Shown here: one piece after another, positions 17,308 through 25,537 of the stretch
Layout: every line of letters starts with the position of its first letter
How positions within the stretch are numbered: position 1 is the stretch's first letter
Assembly: GCF_004210305.1 (NCBI RefSeq)
Contig: NZ_SCFB01000003.1
Coordinates: forward strand, 1-40,140
DNA: 40,140 bases
Source: Candidatus Finniella inopinata
GTDB taxonomy: Bacteria > Pseudomonadota > Alphaproteobacteria > Paracaedibacterales > CAIULA01
Reading direction: 5' to 3'
Translations under genes and position numbers: made by a program
The notes under the pieces: generated by a model
The model's database searches: none
What the model was told of the DNA's origin: nothing
What the model saw: only the letters and a program-made list of their open reading frames with translations

Positions 17308-18063
17308 TCATGTGGCTTTTGTGGATTCTTTATAAGTCTCTATGACTCTATCAGCGGGGCCATCCTGAATAATCCTACCCTTTTCCATCCAAAGACAACG
17401 GGTGCACAGCTCTTTTAGAATCGCTAAATCGTGAGAAATAACAACGACCGTACGGCCGCTTTTAACGATGCTTTTCATCTTAGCAATACTTTTTTGTGAA
17501 AACTCTTGATCGCCAGCACCCCAGACTTCATCCAAGAAAATGATATCAGCCTGCAAGTGAGCTGCCACAGAAAAAGCCAGACGAACCATCATCCCGCTGG
17601 AATAATGCTTAACGGGGGTGTAAAGAAATTTCTCTACGCCCGAAAAGGCAATGATTTCATCCAAACATTGACGGATTTCTGGCGGACGCATGCCCAAGAT
17701 TGACCCATTTAAGAAAATGTTTTCAATACCATTCAGGTCGGGGTGAAAACCTGTGCCAATTTCCAAAAGCGTGCCAACGCGGCCGTAGACGCGGGCCTCG
17801 CCAGACGTTGGTTCTGTGATGCGGGACAGAACTTTTAATAAAGTACTTTTCCCCGCCCCATTATGCCCAACAATTCCCAAAACCTCCCCCTGGTTCACGG
17901 TGAAAGTAACGTCGTTGAGGGCCAAAAATTCCTTTGTTTCGGCGATGGGTTTTTTATGCAAGCCTATCCACTGGCCCAAAATCTTCTTAAAAGAATCCTC
18001 GCGAATACTTCCTAAGTGGTATTTTTTGGTCAGGTGATCAACGATAATGGCGGGATGAGTCAT
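17308..18063 (-). CDS. ABC transporter ATP-binding protein, polysaccharide/polyol export type (Wzt/TagH/KpsT-like)
   Basis: An ATPase of 251 residues. Walker A is GHNGAGKSTLL, the signature is YSSGMMVRLAFS and Walker B is ADIIFLDEVWGAGD. VWGAGD after Walker B is typical of the TagH/Wzt subfamily that exports teichoic acids, O-antigens or capsules. It ends soon after the nucleotide-binding domain and so lacks the C-terminal carbohydrate-binding domain of true Wzt. It resembles KpsT or short Wzt proteins. It starts 9 bp after the permease gene and is the last gene of the epimerase-permease-ATPase operon. Confidence 0.9.
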   Translation of the reverse strand: MTHPAIIVDHLTKKYHLGSIREDSFKKILGQWIGLHKKPIAETKEFLALNDVTFTVNQGEVLGIVGHNGAGKSTLLKVLSRITEPTSGEARVYGRVGTLLEIGTGFHPDLNGIENIFLNGSILGMRPPEIRQCLDEIIAFSGVEKFLYTPVKHYSSGMMVRLAFSVAAHLQADIIFLDEVWGAGDQEFSQKSIAKMKSIVKSGRTVVVISHDLAILKELCTRCLWMEKGRIIQDGPADRVIETYKESTKAT

Positions 18064-18072
18064 AAGTCCGTC

Positions 18073-18906
18073 TCAAATTCTGTCAACAATTGTGCCCTCA
18101 ATTTTATTAAAAAAGAGCAATCCAGAAATCAAAAACACTATTGAAAGGAACGTTGCTGTAAAAATATGAGGCAGGGTCGGAATCTGCCCCCCCAATAATG
18201 CCCATCGAAATAACTCAACGTATGTTACTAACGGATTCAAATAATACAAGGTGTGAAGGCGTTGAGGGATAATCGTTACGGGGTACATAAGGGGGGTTGC
18301 GAACATCCAGACCTGCAATAGGAAAGGCAAAGCCGCTCGAATATCACGAAACTGAACATCCAAGGCGCTGACCCATAAAGTTAGCCCCATCGTTAAACAA
18401 AATATTCCTAATAAGATCAGGGGCACCCATAAAATGGTCAGGGATAAACTGATTCCGTAAAAGACGATCATACCCAGCAAAATGGTTGATGCGATGACAA
18501 AATCTACGCATGCGCCTAAGATAATGGCTAAAGGCACCAACATGCGGGGGAAATAAACTTTTGACAACATAGGTCCATAGTCATTAAGGCTGGTTCCCCC
18601 TTGGGTCAGCATTCTTGAAACAGATTGCCAAATAATTAAAGCCGCATAGCTGAAGATGGGGTAGGGGACGCCCGCCGTTTGAACATGGAAAATATGGGAA
18701 AAGACCAGGCTGAAGATCAGCATCATGCTAAGGGGTTGGATAATGCTCCACAGGCCGCCCAGCATGGTATACCGATACCTTACCTTTAAATCACGCTTCA
18801 CAAACACCCACAATAAATTGCGGTAGTGCCAAAGATCAGCCAGGGGGGCTAAAGATAATCTGGAGCGTGGTTTGCAAGTGTAGAAAGGTAGGGTCTTTTT
18901 AACCAT
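18073..18906 (-). CDS. ABC-2 type polysaccharide export permease (Wzm/TagG-like)
   Basis: A membrane permease of 277 residues, ABC2_membrane family, with about six hydrophobic segments. The N-terminal cytoplasmic part contains WHYRNLLWVFVKRDLKVRYRYTMLG, a stretch typical of Wzm/TagG/KpsM proteins (shown around residues 27-50). Late in the chain, YYLNPLVTYVELFRWALLGG is the standard C-terminal motif. It starts 3 bp after the epimerase stop and is followed 9 bp later by its ATPase. Together they should carry a lipid-linked glycan across the inner membrane. No glycosyltransferase, ligase or sugar-nucleotide pathway other than the epimerase is in the window. Confidence 0.88.
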   Translation of the reverse strand: MVKKTLPFYTCKPRSRLSLAPLADLWHYRNLLWVFVKRDLKVRYRYTMLGGLWSIIQPLSMMLIFSLVFSHIFHVQTAGVPYPIFSYAALIIWQSVSRMLTQGGTSLNDYGPMLSKVYFPRMLVPLAIILGACVDFVIASTILLGMIVFYGISLSLTILWVPLILLGIFCLTMGLTLWVSALDVQFRDIRAALPFLLQVWMFATPLMYPVTIIPQRLHTLYYLNPLVTYVELFRWALLGGQIPTLPHIFTATFLSIVFLISGLLFFNKIEGTIVDRI

Positions 18907-18909
18907 ATG

Positions 18910-19896
18910 TTAGCTTCTAGTTGTAACCATCTGCGCATAAATCCAGTCATAGGTCTTGCGCATGCCATCCGTCAACGACGTTGAGGGTTCCCAACTCAGT
19001 TCCTTTTGAATCAGCGTGTTGTCGCTGTTGCGTCCGCGAACACCTTTCGGGGCTGATAAATTATAGTTGCGTTTTAATTTAACGCCAGCTATCTCTTCCA
19101 CCATGCTGACCAATTGATTGATGCTGACCAACTCAGAGCTCCCCAAGTTAATGGGATAGTCGATATGGCTGTTCATAATTTTCAGGACACCTTCGACGCA
19201 GTCATCAATATACATAAAGCTGCGGGTTTGTTCTCCATCACCCCAAATTTCGATTTCATTGGTGCCGTTCAATTGAGTCTCGATAACCTTGCGACAAATA
19301 GCTGCGGGTGCCTTCTCGCGACCACCATCGTAGGTGCCTAAGGGTCCATAAACATTGTGAAAGCGGGCCACACGGGTAACCAAGCCGAAATCTTCGCTGT
19401 AATGGCGGCACATGCGTTCGCTAAATAACTTCTCCCACCCGTAGCCGTCTTCTGGCATGGCGGGGTAAGCATCGGCTTCTTTCAAGGCTGTCACGTCAGC
19501 ATCGGTCTGCTTGTCAGCGGCATAAACACACGCTGATGAGGAGAAAAAGAATCGCTTAGCTTTATGATGATGGGCAGCCATCAACATGTGGGTGTTAATC
19601 AAAACCGACAGCATGCACAAAGCTTTATTGTTTTCAATGAACCCCATGCCCCCCATATCAGCTGCCAGGTTAAAAACGGTTTCAACCCCTTCGCACGCAG
19701 CAAAGGCTGCATCTTTTTCTTTCAAATCCAGGATACAGTTTTGAACACCGTCGACGACCTGATACCATTCATTAAGCGGTTTTATGTCAACAGCTCTTAG
19801 ATCTGTATATCCTTGGTCCTGCAAATTTTTTATAAGTGCACCGCCGATAAAGCCGCCAGCACCGCCAACAACAATCTTTTTCTGTTTGTCTAACAT
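18910..19896 (-). CDS. NAD-dependent sugar epimerase, GDP-mannose 3,5-epimerase-like
   Basis: An extended short-chain dehydrogenase/reductase of 328 residues. The Rossmann motif is GGAGGFIG (residues 11-18). The resemblance to plant GDP-mannose 3,5-epimerase is strong along the chain: NLAADMGGMGFIENN, SSSACVY with the catalytic Cys, YGWEK with the Tyr-Lys pair, RFHNVYGPLGTYDGGREKAPAA with the second catalytic Lys, GDGEQTRSFMYIDDCVEGVL and GVRGRNSDN. Such enzymes convert GDP-D-mannose to GDP-L-galactose or GDP-L-gulose. It is the first gene of an operon with an ABC glycan exporter, so the product sugar is probably built into a surface polysaccharide. Other GDP-sugar epimerase activities cannot be excluded. 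Confidence 0.82.
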   Translation of the reverse strand: MLDKQKKIVVGGAGGFIGGALIKNLQDQGYTDLRAVDIKPLNEWYQVVDGVQNCILDLKEKDAAFAACEGVETVFNLAADMGGMGFIENNKALCMLSVLINTHMLMAAHHHKAKRFFFSSSACVYAADKQTDADVTALKEADAYPAMPEDGYGWEKLFSERMCRHYSEDFGLVTRVARFHNVYGPLGTYDGGREKAPAAICRKVIETQLNGTNEIEIWGDGEQTRSFMYIDDCVEGVLKIMNSHIDYPINLGSSELVSINQLVSMVEEIAGVKLKRNYNLSAPKGVRGRNSDNTLIQKELSWEPSTSLTDGMRKTYDWIYAQMVTTRS

Positions 19897-20006
19897 ATTT
19901 AATTACGCATAATTGAATTTGAGTGTGACAGGATCATAGCCAAAACCGTCTAAAAAATATATCTTTTATTCAAGGAATCAAAGTCTTTTACCACATAAGG
20001 AGCTTC

Positions 20007-20780
20007 ATGCTTGTCGACAGTCACTGCCACTTAAACTTTCCCGAGTTTGAATACGACCTGGATCAGGTTATTCAAAATGCCAACCAACAGGGGGTGACCA
20101 CATTCTTGACGGTGAACACGCGCCTTGATCAAACGGCGCATTTGCAAAAAATTGCCGAAACGTATGAGCGGGTGTTTTTTTCAGTTGGGGTGCACCCCCA
20201 TGATGCAGCTGAGTTCGTATCAAAAGACTTAGTTACATCTATCAGGGAATTGACGCAGCACCCGAAAGCCGTCGGTATTGGTGAAACAGGGTTGGATTAT
20301 CATTATAATAATAGCCCCCGCCAAGAGCAGCTTGATTCTTTTCATCAACACCTGCAGGCATCCACAGAGCTTGATCTGCCCATCATTATCCATACGCGCG
20401 AGGCGGACGAGGATACGCTGGCTTGCCTTGATGATCACCCTAACGCCAAGGGTGTTTTTCATTGTTTCAGCGGGTCAGCTGACTTGGCCAGGGCCGCCCT
20501 GGACCGTGGGTTCTATCTGTCATTCTCTGGCATTATCACCTTTAAAACGGCCGAAGAATTGCGCCAAGTTGTTCGGTTTGCGCCCATGGATCGCATTTTG
20601 GTTGAAACGGATTCACCATTCCTGGCCCCGATTCCTCACCGCGGTAGGCGTAATGAACCTGCCTTCACGCGGATTAATGCTGAAAAGATTGCCGAAGTGA
20701 AAGAAATAAGTTTTGAAGACGTTGCGATAAGGACAACAAAGAACTTTTTTAATTTGTTTTCCAAGTCATATTCAGTGTAG
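20007..20780 (+). CDS. tatD: TatD family metal-dependent hydrolase/DNase
   Basis: A TIM-barrel hydrolase of 257 residues, normal for the family. Metal-ligand motifs are visible: DSHCHLNF at residues 4-11, GIGETGLDYHY near residue 92, IIIHTREADED near residue 128, GVFHCFSG near residue 153, and VETDSPFLAP near residue 204. TatD proteins are exo- or endonucleases with 3'-5' activity in DNA repair. The ATG at 20007 has AAGGAG upstream. The last 25 codons recur, degraded, at 21410-21487 ahead of the second DUF2628-like gene, which points to a local duplication that included the 3' end of this gene. Confidence 0.93.
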   Translation: MLVDSHCHLNFPEFEYDLDQVIQNANQQGVTTFLTVNTRLDQTAHLQKIAETYERVFFSVGVHPHDAAEFVSKDLVTSIRELTQHPKAVGIGETGLDYHYNNSPRQEQLDSFHQHLQASTELDLPIIIHTREADEDTLACLDDHPNAKGVFHCFSGSADLARAALDRGFYLSFSGIITFKTAEELRQVVRFAPMDRILVETDSPFLAPIPHRGRRNEPAFTRINAEKIAEVKEISFEDVAIRTTKNFFNLFSKSYSV

Positions 20781-20818
20781 AATCTTATCATTACATAAAA
20801 TTTGTAGTTTAAGTTTTT

Positions 20819-21398
20819 ATGAATAATGATGTTAATCTTGAAAATCTTATGAAGCTTGTGGCTACGGGCAATCAGAAAAGAGATGCCTACTACGAAGATG
20901 CTTTTGGTAAAATGTTATCCGGCCAAAAGCATGTTTGGAATTGGGCTGCTGCCTGGGGAGGTCCTTTCTGGCTTTTATACCGAAAAGCCTATGGGTTGGG
21001 GCTATTACTCCTAACGACCCTTGTTATTTGTGGGCTTTTACTTAATTTTTTCTTTGCTACAATGCCGGGGTCTTCATTGTCAACTGCAACTTTTGGTACT
21101 TTTCTAAGCATTGGGAATAATTTGTATCTGTTGTCATTAAAACGAAAAATAAGCCTGGGATATCACAGGTTATCTCTTAAAAAACACCGATTTTTTGTCA
21201 CTTTTTTTCTATCTTCTTTTGTGTGGCATGACTATAATTTCGCTGTTTGTAGGGTCGTTTATGAACTTTGAACTTCTAATTGATATTTCGTTTCTTGCTG
21301 TACTAATTATTCTTACTATAAATATCCTTTATGTCATTTTAAGCGATCGCCGAAAGGTTAGAATGGCCGTTGAAAATAATTTAATGCCAACTCAGTAA
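20819..21398 (+). pseudogene. DUF2628-like membrane protein, frameshifted
   Basis: The first 120 residues (20819 to about 21180) match the neighbour at 21534. Shared stretches include NLMKLVATGN, YYEDAFGKMLSGQK, WNWAAAWGGPFWLLYRKAYG and SLKRKISLGYHR. This is the pattern of DUF2628-like small membrane proteins. After about 21190 the original frame runs into a non-hydrophobic tail ending at 21271. The +1 frame (21195-21398) instead encodes two convincing hydrophobic helices (LFFYLLLCGMTIISLFVG, then FLAVLIILTINILYVIL) and a charged end. The switch lies at the runs T6 and T7 (21190-21208). Removing one T would give a single protein of about 193 residues. It is a pseudogene, a slippage-decoded gene or a sequencing error. 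Confidence 0.75.
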
Positions 21399-21409
21399 AG
21401 AGTGCCTAA

Positions 21410-21487
21410 GTTAAAAGTTTACGTTTTGAAGACATTTATGAATACACGAAGAATAACCTTTTTAATTTGTTTTTGGAGTCGGAATAA
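21410..21487 (+). pseudogene. Remnant of the tatD 3' end
   Basis: Read from 21410 this segment gives VKSLRFEDIYEYTKNNLFN, then LFLESE and a stop. The C-terminus of TatD reads VKEISFEDVAIRTTKNFFN, then LFSKSYSV. The shared VK..xFED and TKN.xFNLF, and matching DNA such as TTTTGAAGAC and TTTTTAATTTGTTTT, indicate a degraded copy. It sits in front of the second DUF2628-like gene exactly as tatD sits in front of the first. Confidence 0.7.
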
Positions 21488-21533
21488 ACGATAATAAAAA
21501 CAGTTTTTACATAGTATGCGGTTTTTATTATTT

Positions 21534-22148
21534 ATGGACGATCAAATTAACATCCAAAACCTTATGAAACTTTCTGCAACGGGTAATCCAACAAGGAATT
21601 CCTATTATGAAGAGACTTTTCGTAAAATGTTGTCGGGTCAAAAATATGTTTGGAACTGGTCAGCTGCCTTATTTGGCCCTGTATGGCTTGTATATCGCAG
21701 GTCTTACGGTTCCGCTTTTTTTTTGATGCCCTTATTAACATTTGTTTCGATTTGGTATGCTGCCTTACTTGGCCTTGCATGGCTCGTATATCGCAAGTCT
21801 TATGGGTTCTCCTCTTTGGGGATGCCTGTGTTTCTAGCACTTTATGTACTTCCGCTCTTTGCTTTATTATTGGTCAATGCTTTAATATTAGCTTGTCAGA
21901 AAGCAGGACTATACCTGTTGTGTCCCATTGTCATTGCGGCTGGTTGTTGTATCTTGTTTCAAGGTTATATGGGAAATGGTTTTTACGTATGGTCGCTAAA
22001 ACGTAAAATAAGCAAGGGCTACCATAGAGCACCAAAGGTAAATATTGACATGTTATCGGCTATTTTTCTTGCATCGATTTTAATCTCTGCTTTTACTTGT
22101 GTAGGTTTTTTTCTCACCCACCTTGCAATCTTGGCCAAATACGTTTAG
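21534..22148 (+). CDS. DUF2628-like membrane protein with internal duplication
   Basis: A small polytopic membrane protein of 204 residues, paralogous to the frameshifted gene just upstream (shared NLMKLSATGN, YYEETFRKMLSGQK, WNWSAALFGPVWLVYRRSYG and SLKRKISKGYHR). It carries an in-frame 96 bp duplication: AALFGPVWLVYRRSYG is followed 32 residues later by AALLGLAWLVYRKSYG, and the DNA copies begin at 21663 and 21759. This adds hydrophobic segments not present in the sister gene. The start is ATG 21534, which aligns with the start of the paralogue. An ATG at 21516 would add MRFLLF. Function unknown; family members are uncharacterised. Confidence 0.75.
   Translation: MDDQINIQNLMKLSATGNPTRNSYYEETFRKMLSGQKYVWNWSAALFGPVWLVYRRSYGSAFFLMPLLTFVSIWYAALLGLAWLVYRKSYGFSSLGMPVFLALYVLPLFALLLVNALILACQKAGLYLLCPIVIAAGCCILFQGYMGNGFYVWSLKRKISKGYHRAPKVNIDMLSAIFLASILISAFTCVGFFLTHLAILAKYV
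21663..21854 (+). repeat. 96 bp in-frame direct duplication
   Basis: The segment starting GCTGCCTTATTTGGCC at 21663 recurs as GCTGCCTTACTTGGCC at 21759. The spacing of 96 bp (32 codons) keeps the frame. The first 50 bp of the copies differ at only a handful of sites and the remainder has diverged more. Confidence 0.75.
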
Positions 22149-22186
22149 GAAAGAATAGTTGATTTTAGGAGGCACGAGTTTAGTTT

Positions 22187-23188
22187 ATGGCAAAAAGCGC
22201 AACCCCCGCTTTGGGCAGTTTCACCCCTGAAACGTTGCTGAAAGCTTACCGTCAAATGGTTTTAATCCGGCGATTTGAAGAAAAAGCCGGCCAATTATAT
22301 GGCATGGGCCTGATTGGTGGATTTTGCCACCTGTACATCGGACAAGAAGCTGTCGTGGTGGGCCTGCAGGCAGCTGCACAGCCCCAAGATACCGTCATCA
22401 CAACATATCGTGATCATGGGCATATGTTGGCATGTGATATGGATCCTCGTGGTGTGATGGCTGAACTAACCGGTCGCAGCGGTGGCTATTCACGTGGCAA
22501 AGGTGGCTCGATGCATATGTTCAGCCGTGAAAAGAACTTCTTTGGCGGGCATGGCATTGTGGGCGCGCAAGTTCCGATTGGAACGGGTCTGGCTTTTGCA
22601 CACCAATATAAACAAGACAATGGCGTTTGCTTGGCCTATATGGGTGATGGCGCGGTGAATCAAGGGCAAGTCTATGAATCCTTTAACATGGCCGCCCTTT
22701 GGCAACTGCCGGTGGTCTACATCGTGGAGGATAACCAATACGGCATGGGAACCTCTGTCCAGCGGGCGTCGGCCAACGGTGATTTTTATAAACGGGGAGA
22801 ACCTTACGGCATTCCTGGAAAATTGGTAGACGGTATGGATTTGTTGGCCGTGCGGGAGGCTGGGGATTGGGCAATCAATCATGCCAGAAGTGGGCAGGGA
22901 CCAGCCCTATTGCATATTAAAACCTATCGTTATCGCGGGCATTCTATGTCTGACCCCGGTAAATACCGCAGCAAGGAGGAGGTGGAAGGCTTTCGCCAAA
23001 ACCAAGACGCCCTTGAGCGGGTGCGCCAGTTGATTTTGGATAACAAAGTCGCGACAGAGGAAGATTTAAAAGCCCTGGACAAGGAAATCAAAGACATCAT
23101 GACGGATACCGTGGAGTTTGCACAGACTTCTCCCGAGCCAGATTTGGCCGAACTTTATACCGATATTCTTGTGGAGGCCGCTGTATGA
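22187..23188 (+). CDS. pdhA: Pyruvate dehydrogenase E1 component, alpha subunit
   Basis: The E1-alpha subunit of the pyruvate dehydrogenase complex, 333 residues, normal for alphaproteobacteria. It decarboxylates pyruvate with thiamine diphosphate. The ThDP motif [15 protein letters not shown] is present, as are YRDHGH near residue 73, GGSMHMF near residue 104 and the conserved loop [14 protein letters not shown] near residue 246. The start codon is ATG 22187, but the strong AGGAGG (22167-22172) is 14 nt away, longer than ideal; no better start is present in frame. Its stop overlaps the pdhB start by 4 bp. No E2 gene is nearby; E3 (lpdA) is at 37525. Confidence 0.95.
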   Translation: MAKSATPALGSFTPETLLKAYRQMVLIRRFEEKAGQLYGMGLIGGFCHLYIGQEAVVVGLQAAAQPQDTVITTYRDHGHMLACDMDPRGVMAELTGRSGGYSRGKGGSMHMFSREKNFFGGHGIVGAQVPIGTGLAFAHQYKQDNGVCLAYMGDGAVNQGQVYESFNMAALWQLPVVYIVEDNQYGMGTSVQRASANGDFYKRGEPYGIPGKLVDGMDLLAVREAGDWAINHARSGQGPALLHIKTYRYRGHSMSDPGKYRSKEEVEGFRQNQDALERVRQLILDNKVATEEDLKALDKEIKDIMTDTVEFAQTSPEPDLAELYTDILVEAAV

Positions 23189-24171
23189 CCCAAATGTTGA
23201 CAATTCGTGAAGCTTTGCGCGATGCCATGGCAGAAGAAATGCGCCGCGACCCGGCCGTATTCCTGATGGGCGAAGAAGTTGCCCAATATCAAGGAGCGTA
23301 TAAGGTCAGCCAAGGACTTTTGGACGAATTTGGACCTAAGCGTATCATTGATACGCCCATTACCGAACATGGTTTTGCTGGTATCGGTGTTGGTGCAGCA
23401 TTTGGTGGATTAAAGCCGATTGTGGAATTCATGACCTTTAATTTTTCCATGCAGGCGATTGATCAAATCATTAACTCAGCGGCAAAAACACTATATATGT
23501 CTGGCGGCCAAATGGGCTGCCCTATTGTGTTCCGTGGGCCCAATGGTGCCGCATCCCGCGTGGGTGCCCAGCATTCCCAATGTTTTGCCAGCTGGTATGC
23601 CCATTGCCCAGGCCTAAAGGTTGTCAGCCCCTACAACGCAGCGGACGCAAAGGGGTTGTTAAAGGCAGCCATTCGTGACCCGAATCCTGTGATCTTTTTG
23701 GAACATGAACTAATGTATGGCCGTTCTTTTGAGGTGCCAACGGATCCTGATTATATTTTACCATTGGGCAAAGCCGCCGTGGTCCGCCCAGGAAAAGATG
23801 TGACCGTGACAGCCTTTTCCATGATGGTTGGGCATGCCCTTGACGCGGCTGAGAAATTGGCAAAGGAAGGGATTGATGTGGAGGTTATTGACCTTCGCAC
23901 TCTGCGTCCCTTGGATACTGACACCATCATTCGGTCGGTACAAAAAACAAACCGAATTGTCAGTGTGGAAGAAGGCTGGCCAGTGGCGGGCATGGGGTCG
24001 GAAGTTTGCACCGTTGTGTGTGAAAAAGCGTTTGACTATTTGGATGCTCAACCGGTTCGGGTAGCCGCAGAAGATGTGCCTTTGCCATACGCCGCCAACT
24101 TAGAGAAACTGGCCCTGCCCAGTGTTGATAAGATTATTCAAGCGGTTAAGGCCGTTTGTTATCAGAGATAG
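23185..24171 (+). CDS. pdhB: Pyruvate dehydrogenase E1 component, beta subunit
   Basis: The E1-beta subunit, 328 residues, which completes the alpha2-beta2 ThDP enzyme. Motifs include [36 protein letters not shown] and [14 protein letters not shown]. Many alphaproteobacterial PdhB proteins carry an N-terminal lipoyl domain; this one begins directly with the pyrimidine-binding domain and has none. Translation is coupled to pdhA by the overlap ATGA. A hairpin with a T tract follows the stop. Confidence 0.95.
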   Translation: MTQMLTIREALRDAMAEEMRRDPAVFLMGEEVAQYQGAYKVSQGLLDEFGPKRIIDTPITEHGFAGIGVGAAFGGLKPIVEFMTFNFSMQAIDQIINSAAKTLYMSGGQMGCPIVFRGPNGAASRVGAQHSQCFASWYAHCPGLKVVSPYNAADAKGLLKAAIRDPNPVIFLEHELMYGRSFEVPTDPDYILPLGKAAVVRPGKDVTVTAFSMMVGHALDAAEKLAKEGIDVEVIDLRTLRPLDTDTIIRSVQKTNRIVSVEEGWPVAGMGSEVCTVVCEKAFDYLDAQPVRVAAEDVPLPYAANLEKLALPSVDKIIQAVKAVCYQR

Positions 24172-24179
24172 TGATGGAC

Positions 24180-24213
24180 GCCGTTTGTGAGAGAAACGGC
24201 TCACCAATTTTTT
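24180..24213 (+). terminator. Intrinsic terminator of pdhAB
   Basis: GCCGTTT (24180-24186) pairs perfectly with AAACGGC (24194-24200) around a 7-nt loop. A run of six T (24208-24213) follows 7 nt later. It lies just past the pdhB stop. Confidence 0.55.
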
Positions 24214-24373
24214 GTGAAAAATATTTAACTAAAATTTTATTTAAATATTGTCATTGTCGCTGACGTATGGTGCAATAAAGGCATGATTTCACGTCAAAAA
24301 TGTTGTCCATGGATTATCGTTTTGTTCTTTGCCTGGTCAGATCTGCCCACCTGATACCAGCAGGTTTGCCTTT

Positions 24374-25537
24374 ATGATGAAGGATTGGATTCATCACGAG
24401 GCCCAGTGGGCTGTACATGCTGATGCGGACTTGCCGATTGTTTTAAGCCGAGGGCAGGGGGTATGGCTGTGGGACATAGAGGGTCGACGGTATTTAGATA
24501 TGAACGCCGCCGGTGCGACTCTTAATTACGGGCATTGTCATCCTAAAATCCTTGGGTCCTTGTTACGTCAGGCTGGTTGTTTAAGTTTATGTTCGCATAG
24601 CCTTCATCATGATCAGCTGGCTGCCTTTTTGGAAATGGTTTGTCTGATGACCAAAATGGACAAGGCAGTACTGACAGGCTCAGTCTTTGAAGCAAGGCAA
24701 ACGGTTGTTGAAGCGGCTCAACTTTGGGGGGGGCAGAAAAAAGGCATTCGATGCGGCCGAACGGAGATTATTATTACAACTCCTGATTGGCAAGGTTCTT
24801 CCTTGCCGTCTGGTTTTCGAAGCGTCCCCTTTGGCGATCTTAAAGCTGTTGAGAAGGCGATTACGCCAAGTACATGCGCCGTGGTGACGCAGGCTATTCA
24901 AGATAAAGCAGGATTAACAATTCCGTCCAAGGGGTACCTGGCTAGAATTTCTGATTTATGCCGAGAAAACAATATTTTGCTGATTGTTGATGAAAGTCAG
25001 TCGGGGCTTGGACGATCAGGGAAAGCACTTGCCTATCAAGATGAAAATATCCAACCTGATGCCGTGATTTTAGGTCAGGCACTTGGCGGGGGATTCTTAA
25101 CATCGGCGGCCTTAGCGGGCAGCAAGGATTTGTTGTCGTTAACTAACGCTGGAGGTTGTGGCAGTCCTTTTGCCGCAGCCATTGGACTTACCTCTTTACA
25201 GGTTTTGAGGGAAGAAAATCTGTCTGAACGCAGCGCTGAATTAGGGGAATATTTCCTAAATCGTTTGCGCCATATTGAATCGCCTTATATTCACGATATC
25301 AAGGGACAAGGATTATGGATCAGCATAGAGATAGACCCCAATTGGCGAACCGCACAATCCCTTTGTGAGCAGTTGATGTATATGGGGATTTTGGCTGATG
25401 CCTCCAGCGAGACGACGATCTGCCTGGCCCCGCCTTTGGTGATCGCCCACGAAGAATTGGACTGGGCGTTGGTTCGGCTTTACCAGGCTTTACAAGGGGG
25501 AGGGATCCTTCCGATTCAGGTCCCCCTTGTGTTTTAG
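24374..25537 (+). CDS. Ornithine aminotransferase-like class III protein lacking the PLP lysine
   Basis: A homologue of class III PLP aminotransferases, 387 residues from ATG 24374. Family landmarks are VWLWDIEGRRYLDMNAA, NYGHCHPKI, GLGRSGKALAYQ with VDESQ just before it, and AVILGQALGGGFL. The last is the active-site segment, where functional enzymes have LGKALGGG. The Schiff-base Lys is Gln here (residue 235, CAG at 25076-25078). The usual FHGRT after the first third reads DWQGSS, and the EPIQGE segment reads QAIQDK. The frame is intact over the full length, so this looks like a pseudoenzyme rather than a decayed gene. The start could also be TTG 24329 (15 more residues). The end overlaps the convergent permease gene by 4 bp. 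Confidence 0.8.
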   Translation: MMKDWIHHEAQWAVHADADLPIVLSRGQGVWLWDIEGRRYLDMNAAGATLNYGHCHPKILGSLLRQAGCLSLCSHSLHHDQLAAFLEMVCLMTKMDKAVLTGSVFEARQTVVEAAQLWGGQKKGIRCGRTEIIITTPDWQGSSLPSGFRSVPFGDLKAVEKAITPSTCAVVTQAIQDKAGLTIPSKGYLARISDLCRENNILLIVDESQSGLGRSGKALAYQDENIQPDAVILGQALGGGFLTSAALAGSKDLLSLTNAGGCGSPFAAAIGLTSLQVLREENLSERSAELGEYFLNRLRHIESPYIHDIKGQGLWISIEIDPNWRTAQSLCEQLMYMGILADASSETTICLAPPLVIAHEELDWALVRLYQALQGGGILPIQVPLVF

